A stretch of 64,000 nt of DNA from Candidatus Kapaibacterium thiocyanatum (GCA_001899175.1 MKVH01000024.1:124001-188000), one strand, 5' to 3'; numbered from the stretch's first letter, positions 9,091-18,170 are shown. Program-made: numbers and translations. The notes: generated by a model not told the origin, from the letters alone.

Positions 9091-9872
9091 CGGTAACGGT
9101 CGTCAAGGTCGGTGGTGCCATCGTCGAGGACGCGGCATCGCTCACGAACTTCCTGGATACGCTCGCACGGCTTCCGCGCCCGTTCGTCCTCGTTCACGGC
9201 GGTGGAAGCCTTGTGACGAGAACGGCCGAATCGCTCGGAATTCCCCAGACGATGATCGAGGGTCGTCGGGTCACCGATGCGCGCACACTCGACATCCTCG
9301 TCATGATCCTCGGAGGGCTCACGAACAAATCCATCGTCGCCGGACTTGCGGCCCGGGGTGTCGCTGCTCTCGGTATGACGGGGCCGGACGCGGGAATCAT
9401 CAGGTCCGCGAAGCACCGTGATCCATCGCGCGACTACGGCTTCGTCGGAGACATCACCGACGTCGATGGGCGACGCATGATGGAACTCATGACGGGCGGT
9501 GCGACGCCGCTTTCGCTCGTGCTGGCGCCTGTCACGCACGACGGTGCCGGACAATTGCTCAACACGAATGCCGACAAGGTCGCATCCGCCGTAGCATCCG
9601 CATTGGGGACTGTTGCCGACGTCGATCTCGTCTACTGTTTCGACAGGGATGGCGTGCTGATGGATGTCGCCGACGATACGTCGGTCATTCCGACGCTCAC
9701 ACGTGCGGAGATGGACGATCTGTATGGCAAGGGTGTCATCGTCAAGGGTATGGTTCCGAAACTCAATGCAGCCTTCGCCGCTCTCGATGCGGGGGTGCGC
9801 AACGTCCGTATCCAGTCCGCGGCCACGCTCGGTACGCGGTCGGGCACGGCCATCGTCAGGACGGATGCATGA
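9087..9872 (+). CDS. argB: Acetylglutamate (N-acylglutamate) kinase
   Basis: Amino acid kinase family, 261 aa, phosphorylating N-acylglutamate. The N-terminal VVKVGGAIVED (phosphate-binding Lys and GG), the LVHGGGSLVTR glycine loop and the LNTNADKVASAVASAL nucleotide region are visible. ATG 9087 overlaps the argF' stop; the longer frame to 9003 runs through argF'. It ends inside the start of the next gene. Confidence 0.95.
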   Translation: MTVTVVKVGGAIVEDAASLTNFLDTLARLPRPFVLVHGGGSLVTRTAESLGIPQTMIEGRRVTDARTLDILVMILGGLTNKSIVAGLAARGVAALGMTGPDAGIIRSAKHRDPSRDYGFVGDITDVDGRRMMELMTGGATPLSLVLAPVTHDGAGQLLNTNADKVASAVASALGTVADVDLVYCFDRDGVLMDVADDTSVIPTLTRAEMDDLYGKGVIVKGMVPKLNAAFAALDAGVRNVRIQSAATLGTRSGTAIVRTDA

Positions 9873-10954
9873 TGCAACAGCGGTATGACGAAGCGCTCGC
9901 ACTGTTGAAGCGTCTGGTATCGACGCAGTCGTACAGCAGGCAGGAGGGGGATACGGCCGTCATCGTAGCGGACTGGCTGCAGGAGCGTGGCGCGGAGCCC
10001 GAGCGATACGGCAACAACGTCGTCGCCTGGCATCGATCCTCGATCCCCGGTGCACCCGTTCTCCTGTTGAATTCGCATCACGACACCGTGCGGCCCGGTA
10101 ACGGATGGCTGACGGATCCGTTCGACCCAGTCGTCCATGACGGCAGGCTCACCGGTCTCGGAAGCAACGATGCCGGCGGTTCTCTCGTCGTCCTGCTCGC
10201 GGCTTTCATCGCATTGCTCGATCACACGGATCTGCCGTATACGATCTGCATGGCGGCGACATCCGAGGAAGAGATATCGGGCAGCGACGGTATGGCCATG
10301 CTGGTACGACAGTGGATGACGGACGGCGTGGACATCGCCGTAGCCATCGTCGGAGAACCGACGGGGATGAACATGGCCATCGCGGAGAAAGGACTCGTGG
10401 TACTCGACTGTACTGCACGGGGGCGTACGGGACATGCTGCGAGAGACGAAGGGGAGAATGCTATCTATGTCGCCATGCGCGATATCGAGTGGTTCCGGAC
10501 CTTCACGTTCGATCGTGTCTCACCCATGCTCGGTCCGGTCAAGATGACGGTCACGCAGATCGAGGCCGGGAGCCAGCATAACGTCGTGCCCGACGAATGC
10601 CGCTTCGTCGTGGATGTCCGTACGACGGATGCCTACGTCAACGGCGAGATCGTCGATATCATCCGTGATCATGTACGATGCGACGTCGTACCGCGAAGCC
10701 TGCGGCTGCAGCCTTCGTCGATCGTGGAAACCCATCCACTCGTCCTTGCAGGCAAGCGCATCGGCATGACGACCTACGGTAGCCCGACGCTCAGCGATCA
10801 ATCCCTGCTTCCTCCCGGCGTTCCGTCGCTGAAGATCGGTCCGGGAGATTCCGCACGTTCGCATACGCCGAACGAATACCTCCATCTCGACGAACTGCGT
10901 CATGGCGTCGACGTCATGATCCGCTGGATCGAACTATTCATGGAAACGACATGA
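9869..10954 (+). CDS. argE: M20-family deacylase, probable N-acylcitrulline/N-acylornithine deacetylase
   Basis: Zinc-dependent M20/M28-type amidohydrolase, 361 aa. Motifs: LLNSHHDTV (metal His and Asp), GSNDAGGSL (bridging Asp), ATSEEEISGSDG (catalytic Glu pair), EPTGM, and a late SHTPNEYLHLDEL metal His. In an operon with an ArgF'-type transcarbamylase the substrate should be N-acylcitrulline, giving citrulline for ArgG. Overlaps argB and argH by 4 nt. Family certain; the exact acyl group is inferred. Confidence 0.9.
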   Translation: MMQQRYDEALALLKRLVSTQSYSRQEGDTAVIVADWLQERGAEPERYGNNVVAWHRSSIPGAPVLLLNSHHDTVRPGNGWLTDPFDPVVHDGRLTGLGSNDAGGSLVVLLAAFIALLDHTDLPYTICMAATSEEEISGSDGMAMLVRQWMTDGVDIAVAIVGEPTGMNMAIAEKGLVVLDCTARGRTGHAARDEGENAIYVAMRDIEWFRTFTFDRVSPMLGPVKMTVTQIEAGSQHNVVPDECRFVVDVRTTDAYVNGEIVDIIRDHVRCDVVPRSLRLQPSSIVETHPLVLAGKRIGMTTYGSPTLSDQSLLPPGVPSLKIGPGDSARSHTPNEYLHLDELRHGVDVMIRWIELFMETT

Positions 10955-12246
10955 AACTATGGGACAAGGGAGCGCCCATCGATGCGCTCATGCAGGAGTT
11001 CACTGTAGGTGCCGATCGCGACATGGACGTACGCCTCGCGCGCTGGGACGTCGTCGGCAACATCGCCCATGCCTCGATGCTGGTTTCGGTCGGCCTGCTG
11101 ACGAAGGACGAAGGCGACACGCTGGTGGCCGAGCTCGGCGACATGCTCGAGTCGATCGACACCCACGGCTTCGTGATCGACGCCGGCATGGAGGACGTCC
11201 ACTCCCAGGTGGAATACCTCCTCACGCAGAAGCTCGGTGAGGTCGGCAAGAAGATCCATACCGGCCGCTCGCGCAACGACCAGGTCCTGCTCGACATCAA
11301 GCTCTGGCTGCGTCACGAACTGCGGGGCATACGCCAGCAGGTGCTCGATCTCGCATCGACATTGCTGACGAAGGCCGAGCGGCACATCGATGTTCTCCTG
11401 CCAGGCTATACACATTATCAGGTGGCGATGCCCTCGTCGTTCGGACTCTGGTTCGGTGGCCATGCGGAAGCATTGCTGGAGGATGTGAGAGTGCTCGACA
11501 TGGCCATCGACGCAGCCAACGCCAATCCGCTCGGATCGGCGGCTGGTTATGGATCGTCCTTCCCGCTGGACAGGGAGCTCGTCACCCGCGCGCTCAACTT
11601 CCAGCGCATGCATGTCACGAGTACGTTCGCACAGCAATCGCGCGGACGCACGGAACGTCTTGCCGCCGTCGCCATCGCCCAGGTGGCGAGCACGCTTGCT
11701 CGATACGCGACGGACGTCGTGCACTACATGTCGCAGAATTTCGGCTTTGTGACCCTGCCCGTGGAGTTCACGACGGGGTCGAGCATCATGCCGCACAAGA
11801 AGAATCCCGACATCTTCGAAGTACTGCGTGCCCGTTGCAACCGGCTTCAGGCCTTGCCGGTGGAGATAGGCTACGTCACGACCAATCTTCCGAGCGGATA
11901 CCATCGTGACCTGCAGTTCGTGAAGGACCGAATCGTTCCGGGAATCGACGAAGTCTCGTTGTGCCTGCGTATCGCCGATCACGTCTCACCTCACGTGCAG
12001 CCCGTCGACGACATCATGAGCGCCGACCTCTATCGCTATGCCTTCACCGTCGACCGCGTCAACGATCTCGTCGTCTCCGGTATGTCGTTCCGTGACGCCT
12101 ACCGTACCATCGGAGCGGAAGTCGAGAACGGAACCTTCACCGCACCTTCCGAGCCTGTTGCGTCGACGCATATCGGAAGTATCGGCAATCCGGGGCTGGG
12201 CATCCTGCGCGAGCGGCTGCAGCAGCATAGATCCACGAGAGTCTGA
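10951..12246 (+). CDS. argH: Argininosuccinate lyase
   Basis: Cleaves argininosuccinate to arginine and fumarate; fumarase/aspartase superfamily, 431 aa. Signatures: HTGRSRNDQVLLDIKLWLR near residue 105, PGYTHYQVAMPSS and the GSSIMPHKKNPD superfamily signature (catalytic Ser loop). Last gene of the arginine operon; it ends 15 nt from the convergent PAP2 gene with no obvious terminator between. Confidence 0.97.
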   Translation: MKLWDKGAPIDALMQEFTVGADRDMDVRLARWDVVGNIAHASMLVSVGLLTKDEGDTLVAELGDMLESIDTHGFVIDAGMEDVHSQVEYLLTQKLGEVGKKIHTGRSRNDQVLLDIKLWLRHELRGIRQQVLDLASTLLTKAERHIDVLLPGYTHYQVAMPSSFGLWFGGHAEALLEDVRVLDMAIDAANANPLGSAAGYGSSFPLDRELVTRALNFQRMHVTSTFAQQSRGRTERLAAVAIAQVASTLARYATDVVHYMSQNFGFVTLPVEFTTGSSIMPHKKNPDIFEVLRARCNRLQALPVEIGYVTTNLPSGYHRDLQFVKDRIVPGIDEVSLCLRIADHVSPHVQPVDDIMSADLYRYAFTVDRVNDLVVSGMSFRDAYRTIGAEVENGTFTAPSEPVASTHIGSIGNPGLGILRERLQQHRSTRV

Positions 12247-12261
12247 GGGTAGTCGGCGGTA

Positions 12262-12903
12262 TCAGTTGTCCCGCATCTTCCGGTCGTCGCCCGGACACCA
12301 GAAGGCGATGGCCAGCCAGGAGAAGAGGATCCCGAGCATGCTGCCTGCGATGACGTCGCTGAGGTAGTGGACGTTGTACAGCAGTCTGCCTGCGGCGATG
12401 GAGAGTCCGAGACCCCACGCCAGCCATCGCATACGGGGCCATGCGAAGCTGCCTGCGACGGCGATGGCGAGGCCCGTCGTGGAATGGCCTGACGGAAACG
12501 ATTGCCAGAGATAGTCCATGCTGAACGTGAACGGGGCTGCACTCGATATGCTCTGGTCGATGAGGAGTGGCGGCCTGGATCTGCTCACGAAGATCTTGAC
12601 GATGTTGGCCGCGATACCCGAGGTGGCCACTGCCGTGAACAGTGCGAGGTGGCGCCGTGCGACGTCACGATCGTGCCCCCATGCGACGGCGGCGACGACG
12701 GCGGCAACGAGAAGTATCCAGTGCGACTTCCCCGCTTCTTCCAGCCATCCTCCTAACGTCAGCATCCACGGCGTCTGATGATCGTGGATCCAGTGCGCTA
12801 GGGGGACGTCGATCCACATCATACTGATGCCACATGCGATGGAGCCCGCGAGAAGAATCAGGATACGCTGCCTCACTATTCCTATCTCTCCGATGATTGC
12901 CAA
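12262..12903 (-). CDS. PAP2-family membrane phosphatase
   Basis: Type 2 phosphatidic acid phosphatase fold, 213 aa, inner-membrane, with about five to six hydrophobic helices. The three motifs are intact: KIFVSRSRP (C1), SFPSGHST (C2, catalytic His) and GRLLYNVHYLSDVIAG (C3). Likely substrates are undecaprenyl pyrophosphate, phosphatidate or lipid A phosphates; the sequence does not decide. Read away from the terminator of the upstream propeller gene, so probably its own transcript. Confidence 0.88.
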   Translation of the reverse strand: MAIIGEIGIVRQRILILLAGSIACGISMMWIDVPLAHWIHDHQTPWMLTLGGWLEEAGKSHWILLVAAVVAAVAWGHDRDVARRHLALFTAVATSGIAANIVKIFVSRSRPPLLIDQSISSAAPFTFSMDYLWQSFPSGHSTTGLAIAVAGSFAWPRMRWLAWGLGLSIAAGRLLYNVHYLSDVIAGSMLGILFSWLAIAFWCPGDDRKMRDN

Positions 12904-12911
12904 TGTCGTCC

Positions 12912-12949
12912 AAAAATAGCGAAGCCCGGCTCCATGGGAGCCAGGCTTC
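12912..12949 (-). terminator. Intrinsic terminator after the beta-propeller gene
   Basis: A 13-bp GC-rich inverted repeat with one mismatch (12921-12933 / 12937-12949), loop of 3 nt. On the minus strand it is followed by GC then TATTTTTG. It ends the riboswitch-controlled gene. Confidence 0.8.
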
Positions 12950-12973
12950 GGATGGACGTCGGATGTGGCGCTC

Positions 12974-14257
12974 TCAGCGGGCGACGACGAAGCGTACGTT
13001 GTTGCGTCCCGTCGTCAGTGTATAGACGCCGTTCGGAAGGGAGCGTACGTCGAGCTGTGCCCTGCTGCCACTGCTGGCCACCAGGAGTGGTGCGGCATCG
13101 ATCATCGTGCCCATCGGCGATACGATCCGCGCCTGCATCGTCGAAGCGGCATCGAAGCCGTCGATCGTGAGAACGGACGCTGCGGGAAGGGGATATGCCT
13201 TCGGTGCGCTTGCCGGGGCATCGGCGGCTACGGAGGTGGCATCGTCGAGATCGTAAATATCGATACCGGAATCGGCATCGTATCCGCCGGTGACGAAGGC
13301 GCGGGTGACCCACAGTCTGCCGTCGATCACGGCGATGGCTTCCGGCTTCGCACCGAGGGCGATACGACCTGCACGGTCACCCGTGGCAAGGTCGAAGATG
13401 CGAACTTCCGCAGCGAAGGTGGAGACGAAGAGGCGCCCGTCATGGATGCAGCTCTCACGGGGACCTTCGAAGCCCGACGTGCCGACCAGGATGGTGTCGA
13501 CGGCCTTCTTCTCTTCGAGATCGATGACGACGATCCAGTGCGAGCCGTTGACGGTAACGTAGGCCATCCTGTCGTCGATCGTGATGTGGTTCGGCGTATC
13601 GCCGACGTCGATCGCCGTCTTCGACTGATTTTCCCATACTTCGACACGACCGTTGGCGCTGCCGAAGACGCCTTCGTTGACGACGGCGAAACCGGCGTGC
13701 GTCGGTTCGCTGCCGAAGTTGTACCAGGCGATCTGCTGCGGATTGATGCCCGCATCGAACGTCATCGTCTGCGTACCGCCGGCCAGGTGCAGGGAGACCG
13801 TGCCCGGCTTGACGAAGTCCGGAGCGTTATGGGAGGTCACGATGAGATTGGCGTTATCGTTATAGCCGACGCCGTTCACGTTCGACAGGGGGAGTGTGTT
13901 GATCTTCGACTTGTCGGATACCTTGTAGATATCGAGGCCGCCGTCGACGCCGATGAAGAGCTTGTCGTTGGCTTCGGTGGAGAATGCCGGGCGCGAGCTC
14001 TTGACGTTGGCCCAGGGAAAGGCCGTCTCCGACTTGGTGCCGAGAGTCAGACGATCGATGACGATCCACTGTGCGGGACTGTCTTCGGCCTCGCGCTGGC
14101 CGTTGAAGTTCACGTCGATGCGGTTGGTCAGGACGTGGATCTCGGACGAGGTGACGTGCATGGCCACCGGCTGTCTCGGTGTCGTGATCGTCTGGACCTG
14201 TGCCGTCAGGGAAAGTGCCGATGCCAGGAATATCGATGCCAGGGTGCTACGTATCAT
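12974..14257 (-). CDS. Secreted YncE-like beta-propeller with T9SS sorting domain, under a cobalamin riboswitch
   Basis: 427 aa. N-terminal signal peptide (MIRSTLASIFLASALSLTAQ, SPase I type, no lipobox). Residues about 25-340 are repeated strands of propeller type (NHITIDDRMAYVTV, IDLEEKKAVDTILVG, IFDLATGDRAGRIALG). The last ~75 residues (LTIDGFDAAS... SLPNGVYTLTTGRNNVRFVVAR) look like a Por secretion C-terminal domain, so the protein should cross the outer membrane by T9SS and sit on the surface. A cobalamin riboswitch lies directly upstream, so a role in surface capture of vitamin B12 is likely, comparable to the propeller protein BtuG of Bacteroides. No btuB neighbour is seen. B12 binding is inference. 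Confidence 0.8.
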   Translation of the reverse strand: MIRSTLASIFLASALSLTAQVQTITTPRQPVAMHVTSSEIHVLTNRIDVNFNGQREAEDSPAQWIVIDRLTLGTKSETAFPWANVKSSRPAFSTEANDKLFIGVDGGLDIYKVSDKSKINTLPLSNVNGVGYNDNANLIVTSHNAPDFVKPGTVSLHLAGGTQTMTFDAGINPQQIAWYNFGSEPTHAGFAVVNEGVFGSANGRVEVWENQSKTAIDVGDTPNHITIDDRMAYVTVNGSHWIVVIDLEEKKAVDTILVGTSGFEGPRESCIHDGRLFVSTFAAEVRIFDLATGDRAGRIALGAKPEAIAVIDGRLWVTRAFVTGGYDADSGIDIYDLDDATSVAADAPASAPKAYPLPAASVLTIDGFDAASTMQARIVSPMGTMIDAAPLLVASSGSRAQLDVRSLPNGVYTLTTGRNNVRFVVAR

Positions 14258-14326
14258 GACGTGCTCCTTTCAGTACGCTGTTGGCGCAGCGCTGCGACGC
14301 GAAGGTCGCGACCGAAAACGAGATAA

Positions 14327-14510
14327 GGCAGGTCTTCCGGCTCCGGTCCGTCTTCCGTCCCGTCTTCCCATGCCCTGGCAGGCACAGTGACCATCTCCCA
14401 ACAGGGAGATATGGGACGATCGTCGACCGTTACGGCGGCGCAACCGCGCGGGATTCTCACCCGACTTCCCTTTTCATGCTTCGTGAAGAAGCAACCCTAT
14501 CCTTGAATTG
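14327..14510 (-). ncRNA. Cobalamin (B12) riboswitch
   Basis: Read on the minus strand: AAAAGGGAAGTCGGGTGAGA (conserved 5' element) followed by ATCCCGCGCGG, then a CACTGTGCC ... GGGAAG segment, and at the 3' end GCCGGAAGACCTGCC, the counterpart of the family's GGAGACCTGCC box. This order and spacing match the cobalamin riboswitch. It ends about 70 nt before the propeller gene start and should switch it off when B12 is abundant. The limits are approximate. Confidence 0.9.
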
Positions 14511-14516
14511 TGGGCA

Positions 14517-14524
14517 CAAAGGTA
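14517..14524 (-). promoter_or_regulatory. Promoter -7 element for the riboswitch transcript
   Basis: TACCTTTG on the minus strand, identical to the -7 element of the RiPP precursor promoters, placed just upstream of the riboswitch 5' end. A clear -33 TTG at the usual distance is not evident. Confidence 0.5.
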
Positions 14525-14562
14525 CGCTGGCCGGGGCAAATAACGGGGCCGTTCGGTTGCAT

Positions 14563-14570
14563 TATCTTTG
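14563..14570 (+). promoter_or_regulatory. Bacteroidota-type promoter -7 element (TATCTTTG)
   Basis: Perfect TAnnTTTG only 3 nt before the ATG of the MFS gene. The expected transcription start coincides with the start codon, suggesting a leaderless mRNA. Confidence 0.6.
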
Positions 14571-14573
14571 CAC

Positions 14574-15776
14574 ATGCAACACCGACACGTCCTGTACCTG
14601 ATCTCCTGGCTGGCCACCGTGTGCGCCGGTCTCAGCGCTACGCTGTTCAGCGTCTACCTCCCTTCCATCGTCGCCGACATCAACGGTACGGCCACACCGC
14701 AGGGCATCGCGCGGACGGGTTCGTATGCGGGAGCGGCCTTCCTGCTCGGCTGGGCCGTCGGGGGTGTCTTCCTCGGTGCGATGGGGGACAGGATCGGTCG
14801 CAAGAGGGCTTTGCTCATCAGCACGCTGGCCTGCACGCTCGGAATGGGGCTGACCGGCTTCGTGGTGTCGCTGCCCGACCTCGTCATCCTGCGTGCGATG
14901 ACGGGCGCCGGTGCGGGTGGCATCCTGCTCATCACGGCCGTTCTCGTCTCCGAGGCCTGGGCGAATTCCACGAACCGGGCCCGTATGGTGGGAATCCTGA
15001 TCAATGCGTTTCCCGTGGGCTTCATTCTTTCGGGTGCCTTCCAGGTTCTGACACCCGATTTCCGCACAGCCTATCTCTTCGCCGGTATCACCGTAGCGGT
15101 GGCCGTGGCCGTGCAGATCGTCGTGAAGGAAAGCGACCTGTGGTCGCAGCGTGACCGTGAACGCAGGACGACTGCATCGGTGTGGCATTCGGCACACCGT
15201 CGCGACCTCGTCGTGGGATTGATGCTGTTCGGCAGCATGCTGGTAGGACTGTGGGCCGCCTATACGTGGATGCCGACGTGGGTTTCGTCGATCAGCACGC
15301 CGGACCAGCAGCGCACGGCGCGCAGTATCACGATCTCGCTGCTCGGTGTGGGAGCGATCCTCGGCGGTATCATTTCGGGGACGGTGTCGAATATCGTCGG
15401 ACGCCGCAAGGCGGCAGCCATCGGCTATCTCGGTGCCTTCGGTATGTCGTGCGCACTCTTCCTTCAGCCCCAGGCACAGCCGTCGATCATGTTCGGCATG
15501 ACCCTCGTGCTGTCGCTGTTCATCGGATTCAATCAGGGGGTCTTGACGGGCTACATTCCCGAACTCTTTCCGACGCTCGTACGTGCATCGGCGACGGGTA
15601 TCAGCTTCAATGTCGGACGGCTCGTGACGGCCGTCACCGTCTTCTTCGTCGGTGTGCTCGTGACGGTACTCGGCGGATACGACAAGGCCATCTTCACGTT
15701 CGCCTTCGCCTACGTCGTCGGCTTCTTCACCCTGTTCTCCGCACGCGAAACGAAGGGACAGGCCCTGCCCGACTGA
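14574..15776 (+). CDS. MFS transporter (sugar/aromatic-acid:H+ symporter-like)
   Basis: 400 aa, twelve predicted membrane helices. Classic MFS loop motif GDRIGRKRAL between helices 2 and 3 and its repeat VGRRKAAA after helix 8; PELFPTLVRASATGISFNVGRL is typical of the SP/AAHS-type branch. The substrate cannot be told. ATG 14574 was chosen; a TTG at 14568 lies inside the promoter element. Its stop codon is back to back with that of the convergent HAD gene (TGATCA). Confidence 0.88.
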   Translation: MQHRHVLYLISWLATVCAGLSATLFSVYLPSIVADINGTATPQGIARTGSYAGAAFLLGWAVGGVFLGAMGDRIGRKRALLISTLACTLGMGLTGFVVSLPDLVILRAMTGAGAGGILLITAVLVSEAWANSTNRARMVGILINAFPVGFILSGAFQVLTPDFRTAYLFAGITVAVAVAVQIVVKESDLWSQRDRERRTTASVWHSAHRRDLVVGLMLFGSMLVGLWAAYTWMPTWVSSISTPDQQRTARSITISLLGVGAILGGIISGTVSNIVGRRKAAAIGYLGAFGMSCALFLQPQAQPSIMFGMTLVLSLFIGFNQGVLTGYIPELFPTLVRASATGISFNVGRLVTAVTVFFVGVLVTVLGGYDKAIFTFAFAYVVGFFTLFSARETKGQALPD

Positions 15777-16367
15777 TCAGGGAACCATGTCCGGTAACGC
15801 ATAGGGATCGACGACGCGGCGCACGACGATGCCGACGGCTGCGGCCGCTTCGCAGTTGGCGCCGGAGTCGTCGAAGAGCATGGTCCTCTCGGGATCGGCA
15901 TTCATGATGTCGCACGGATAGAGGAAGGCCTCCGGGTCAGGCTTGCGAAGTCCGGTCTGACATGAAAGGAACAGGCCGTCGAAGAGCGGCAGCAATGCCC
16001 TGCACTGTGGAATCACGTGCATCAGGTGCAGATCGCTGATATTGCTGAGCAGGACGACGGGTGCCGTCCTGCGTGCCTTCCGTACGACGTCGACGGCATG
16101 GGGGAAGGGCTCTTTCAGCAGCGCACACCATGCGGCGTCGAGCTCGGCATCGGTGCAGGTGAATCCCCACTTCGTACGCATGGCCGCACGGAATTCCTCG
16201 TTCGTGACCTCACCGCGGTCCACAGCGAGAAAGATGTCGTCCTGTTTGTCGACGCCGAAATGGATCGGCACTCCATTGTATCCGGCCAGGGCATGCATGG
16301 CCTCACGGGTTCTCGTGAAGTCGATGTCGTAGAGCACTGCGCCGAAGTCGAAGATGATCAGATCCAT
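15777..16367 (-). CDS. HAD-superfamily hydrolase (subfamily IA)
   Basis: 196 aa phosphatase-like protein. Motif I IIFDFGAVLYD, motif II VVLLSNIS, motif III Lys in GLRKPDPEAF, motif IV MLFDDSGANCEAA. Motif I has Gly in place of the second Asp, as in YihX/epoxide-hydrolase-linked members (FDFGGVL), which still act as sugar or nucleotide phosphatases. It is 6 nt downstream of the PpiC-type gene and probably co-transcribed. Substrate unknown. Confidence 0.85.
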   Translation of the reverse strand: MDLIIFDFGAVLYDIDFTRTREAMHALAGYNGVPIHFGVDKQDDIFLAVDRGEVTNEEFRAAMRTKWGFTCTDAELDAAWCALLKEPFPHAVDVVRKARRTAPVVLLSNISDLHLMHVIPQCRALLPLFDGLFLSCQTGLRKPDPEAFLYPCDIMNADPERTMLFDDSGANCEAAAAVGIVVRRVVDPYALPDMVP

Positions 16368-16373
16368 AACGTC

Positions 16374-18170
16374 TCAATAGCGGAAATAGACCCAGCGTTT
16401 GTCGTCGATGGTGCTGCGCGAGCGGACGCCGGCGAGCCATCGGTCATAGGCTTCGGCATGCTGGGACTCGACGAGTGCCGCACCGTTGAGCTGCATGAAC
16501 ATGCCGAATTCGTCGGGATTGGCCTTGACGATGTCGCGGATGTTGACGACGTACCATCCGTTGTCCCCATAGACGGGACCGATGATGCCGCGTACGCCCT
16601 GATCGTAGATGCCCTTCGCTGCGAGCGTATCCATGAGCTCGTCGCCGATCATGCCTCCACGGTCGATGGTGACGTCGCGGTAGATCTTCGCATCCCGGGG
16701 ATGCTCGGCGATGACGAACAGACCTTCGGGCGTCAGTGCGCACATGTCCTTGAGCTCGCGGGCTTCGCGGCTGCGCCCGAGACACGTACGGTCATGGATG
16801 ATGTCTTTGCGTACTTTCTCGATGGCGGCATCGAAGGGCATGGGGCCGGGAGGAACGCTGTCGACGACGATGGCCACGAGCACACCACGTTCCGGAGTGT
16901 CCACCGGATCGCAGGCTGCCGCCACCTGCGTCCTGAACGCCGCGTCGGCGACTGCATAGGATCCGAACAGGCGTTCGTCGATACCGAAGTACGGCGAGAC
17001 TTCGATCGGCTTGTGCGCAGCCTGGGCGACTTCACCGAGCTCCTTGCCGGCTTCGTAACTCTCGATCGTCGCCTCGACGTTCTGCAGGATGCTGTCGAGC
17101 GTAGGTTTCGTGGCGTCGATCGCCGTGTTCAGGGCCGTAACCGCATAGCGCGGGCGTGTGCGTGACGGACCCTTCAGGACCGAGTCGATGCGCAGGACGT
17201 GGAGTCCGTCCTGAAGCTTGACGGGGCCTACGATGTCGCCACGCTTCTTGCCGCGGCAGACATTGTAGAAGGGGGCGTGATCGGCGGAGTCGGGATCCAC
17301 GACCGCATTGCCCGATGATGTCGTCCGTGCGACGGACTGGAAGAGGGAGTCGCGCAGACGTCCTGCCGGTCTCCGCATGCAGTCCTGGACGAAGTTGGTG
17401 ACGTTCCTGATGATCATCGCCGAGTCGGCGCGCGATGCCTCCACCTTGAAGGCCATGAAGACGAGGCGGCGCAGTTCGTGTTCCGTGCGGTACTGCGCCT
17501 TGTGCTGATCGTACCATCGCTGGAGTTCGGCTTCCGTCGGTTCCTTCGTGTTCGGCAGGCAGGGGAGGAAGATGACGTCGGCCGAGCATCGCGATGCGGC
17601 GTTCTCGAACGATGCCCTGAGTCGTGAGCTGTCGACCGGAATCTCCTTGGCGAGCGCTTCACGAAGACGGACGTCCAGCATCGTCATACGGACGCGGTCG
17701 CGGAGGTCCTTCATGCTCGCCTTGATGTCGTCGATCTGCTGCTGACGCGCATTGGCCGGAATGTCGTCCGAATGGGCGCGTACCAGCGAGTCCGGCGAAA
17801 ACAGCATGGCTCTCAGAAGCGACGGATCGAAGCGTCCCTTCTCGTCCACGATGCCGCGGCGTACGTAGTCGGGCGTTCTGTTCAGCAACAGGCTGTCCAC
17901 ATCTCCCATCGTGACGTCGATCCGCCGCTTGCGGCACTCCTGGAACACGAGCGTACGTGTGACGAGGTCGTTCCATGTGGCTTCGATGATATCGGGCTGT
18001 GACATCGGACGGCCGAGCTTCGCGAATTCCGTACGTCGGCCGACCTCGCGGGCCATTTCTTCGAGGCGGATCGTATCGCCGTTGACGATGCCGGCGTAGG
18101 GCTGGGCATGGAGGCAGGCGAAGGCACAGGCGAACAGGACGAGAGGGAGCAGGATAGGTCGTGTCTTCAT
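16374..18170 (-). CDS. Periplasmic PpiC/SurA-type peptidyl-prolyl isomerase (foldase)
   Basis: 598 aa exported protein. Signal peptide MKTRPILLPLVLFACAFACLHA. An N-terminal SurA-like helical region (VNGDTIRLEEMAREVGRRTEF, DIIEATWNDLVTRTLVFQECRKR) is followed by parvulin-like segments (AELQRWYDQHKAQYRTEHELRRLVF; GDIVGPVKLQDGLHVLRIDSV) and a second one near the C-terminus (VRGIIGPVYGDNGWYVVNIRDI). Role: chaperone/isomerase for outer-membrane or secreted proteins. ATG 18170 was chosen because it begins the signal peptide; the open frame extends further but without sense. Confidence 0.85.
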   Translation of the reverse strand: MKTRPILLPLVLFACAFACLHAQPYAGIVNGDTIRLEEMAREVGRRTEFAKLGRPMSQPDIIEATWNDLVTRTLVFQECRKRRIDVTMGDVDSLLLNRTPDYVRRGIVDEKGRFDPSLLRAMLFSPDSLVRAHSDDIPANARQQQIDDIKASMKDLRDRVRMTMLDVRLREALAKEIPVDSSRLRASFENAASRCSADVIFLPCLPNTKEPTEAELQRWYDQHKAQYRTEHELRRLVFMAFKVEASRADSAMIIRNVTNFVQDCMRRPAGRLRDSLFQSVARTTSSGNAVVDPDSADHAPFYNVCRGKKRGDIVGPVKLQDGLHVLRIDSVLKGPSRTRPRYAVTALNTAIDATKPTLDSILQNVEATIESYEAGKELGEVAQAAHKPIEVSPYFGIDERLFGSYAVADAAFRTQVAAACDPVDTPERGVLVAIVVDSVPPGPMPFDAAIEKVRKDIIHDRTCLGRSREARELKDMCALTPEGLFVIAEHPRDAKIYRDVTIDRGGMIGDELMDTLAAKGIYDQGVRGIIGPVYGDNGWYVVNIRDIVKANPDEFGMFMQLNGAALVESQHAEAYDRWLAGVRSRSTIDDKRWVYFRY

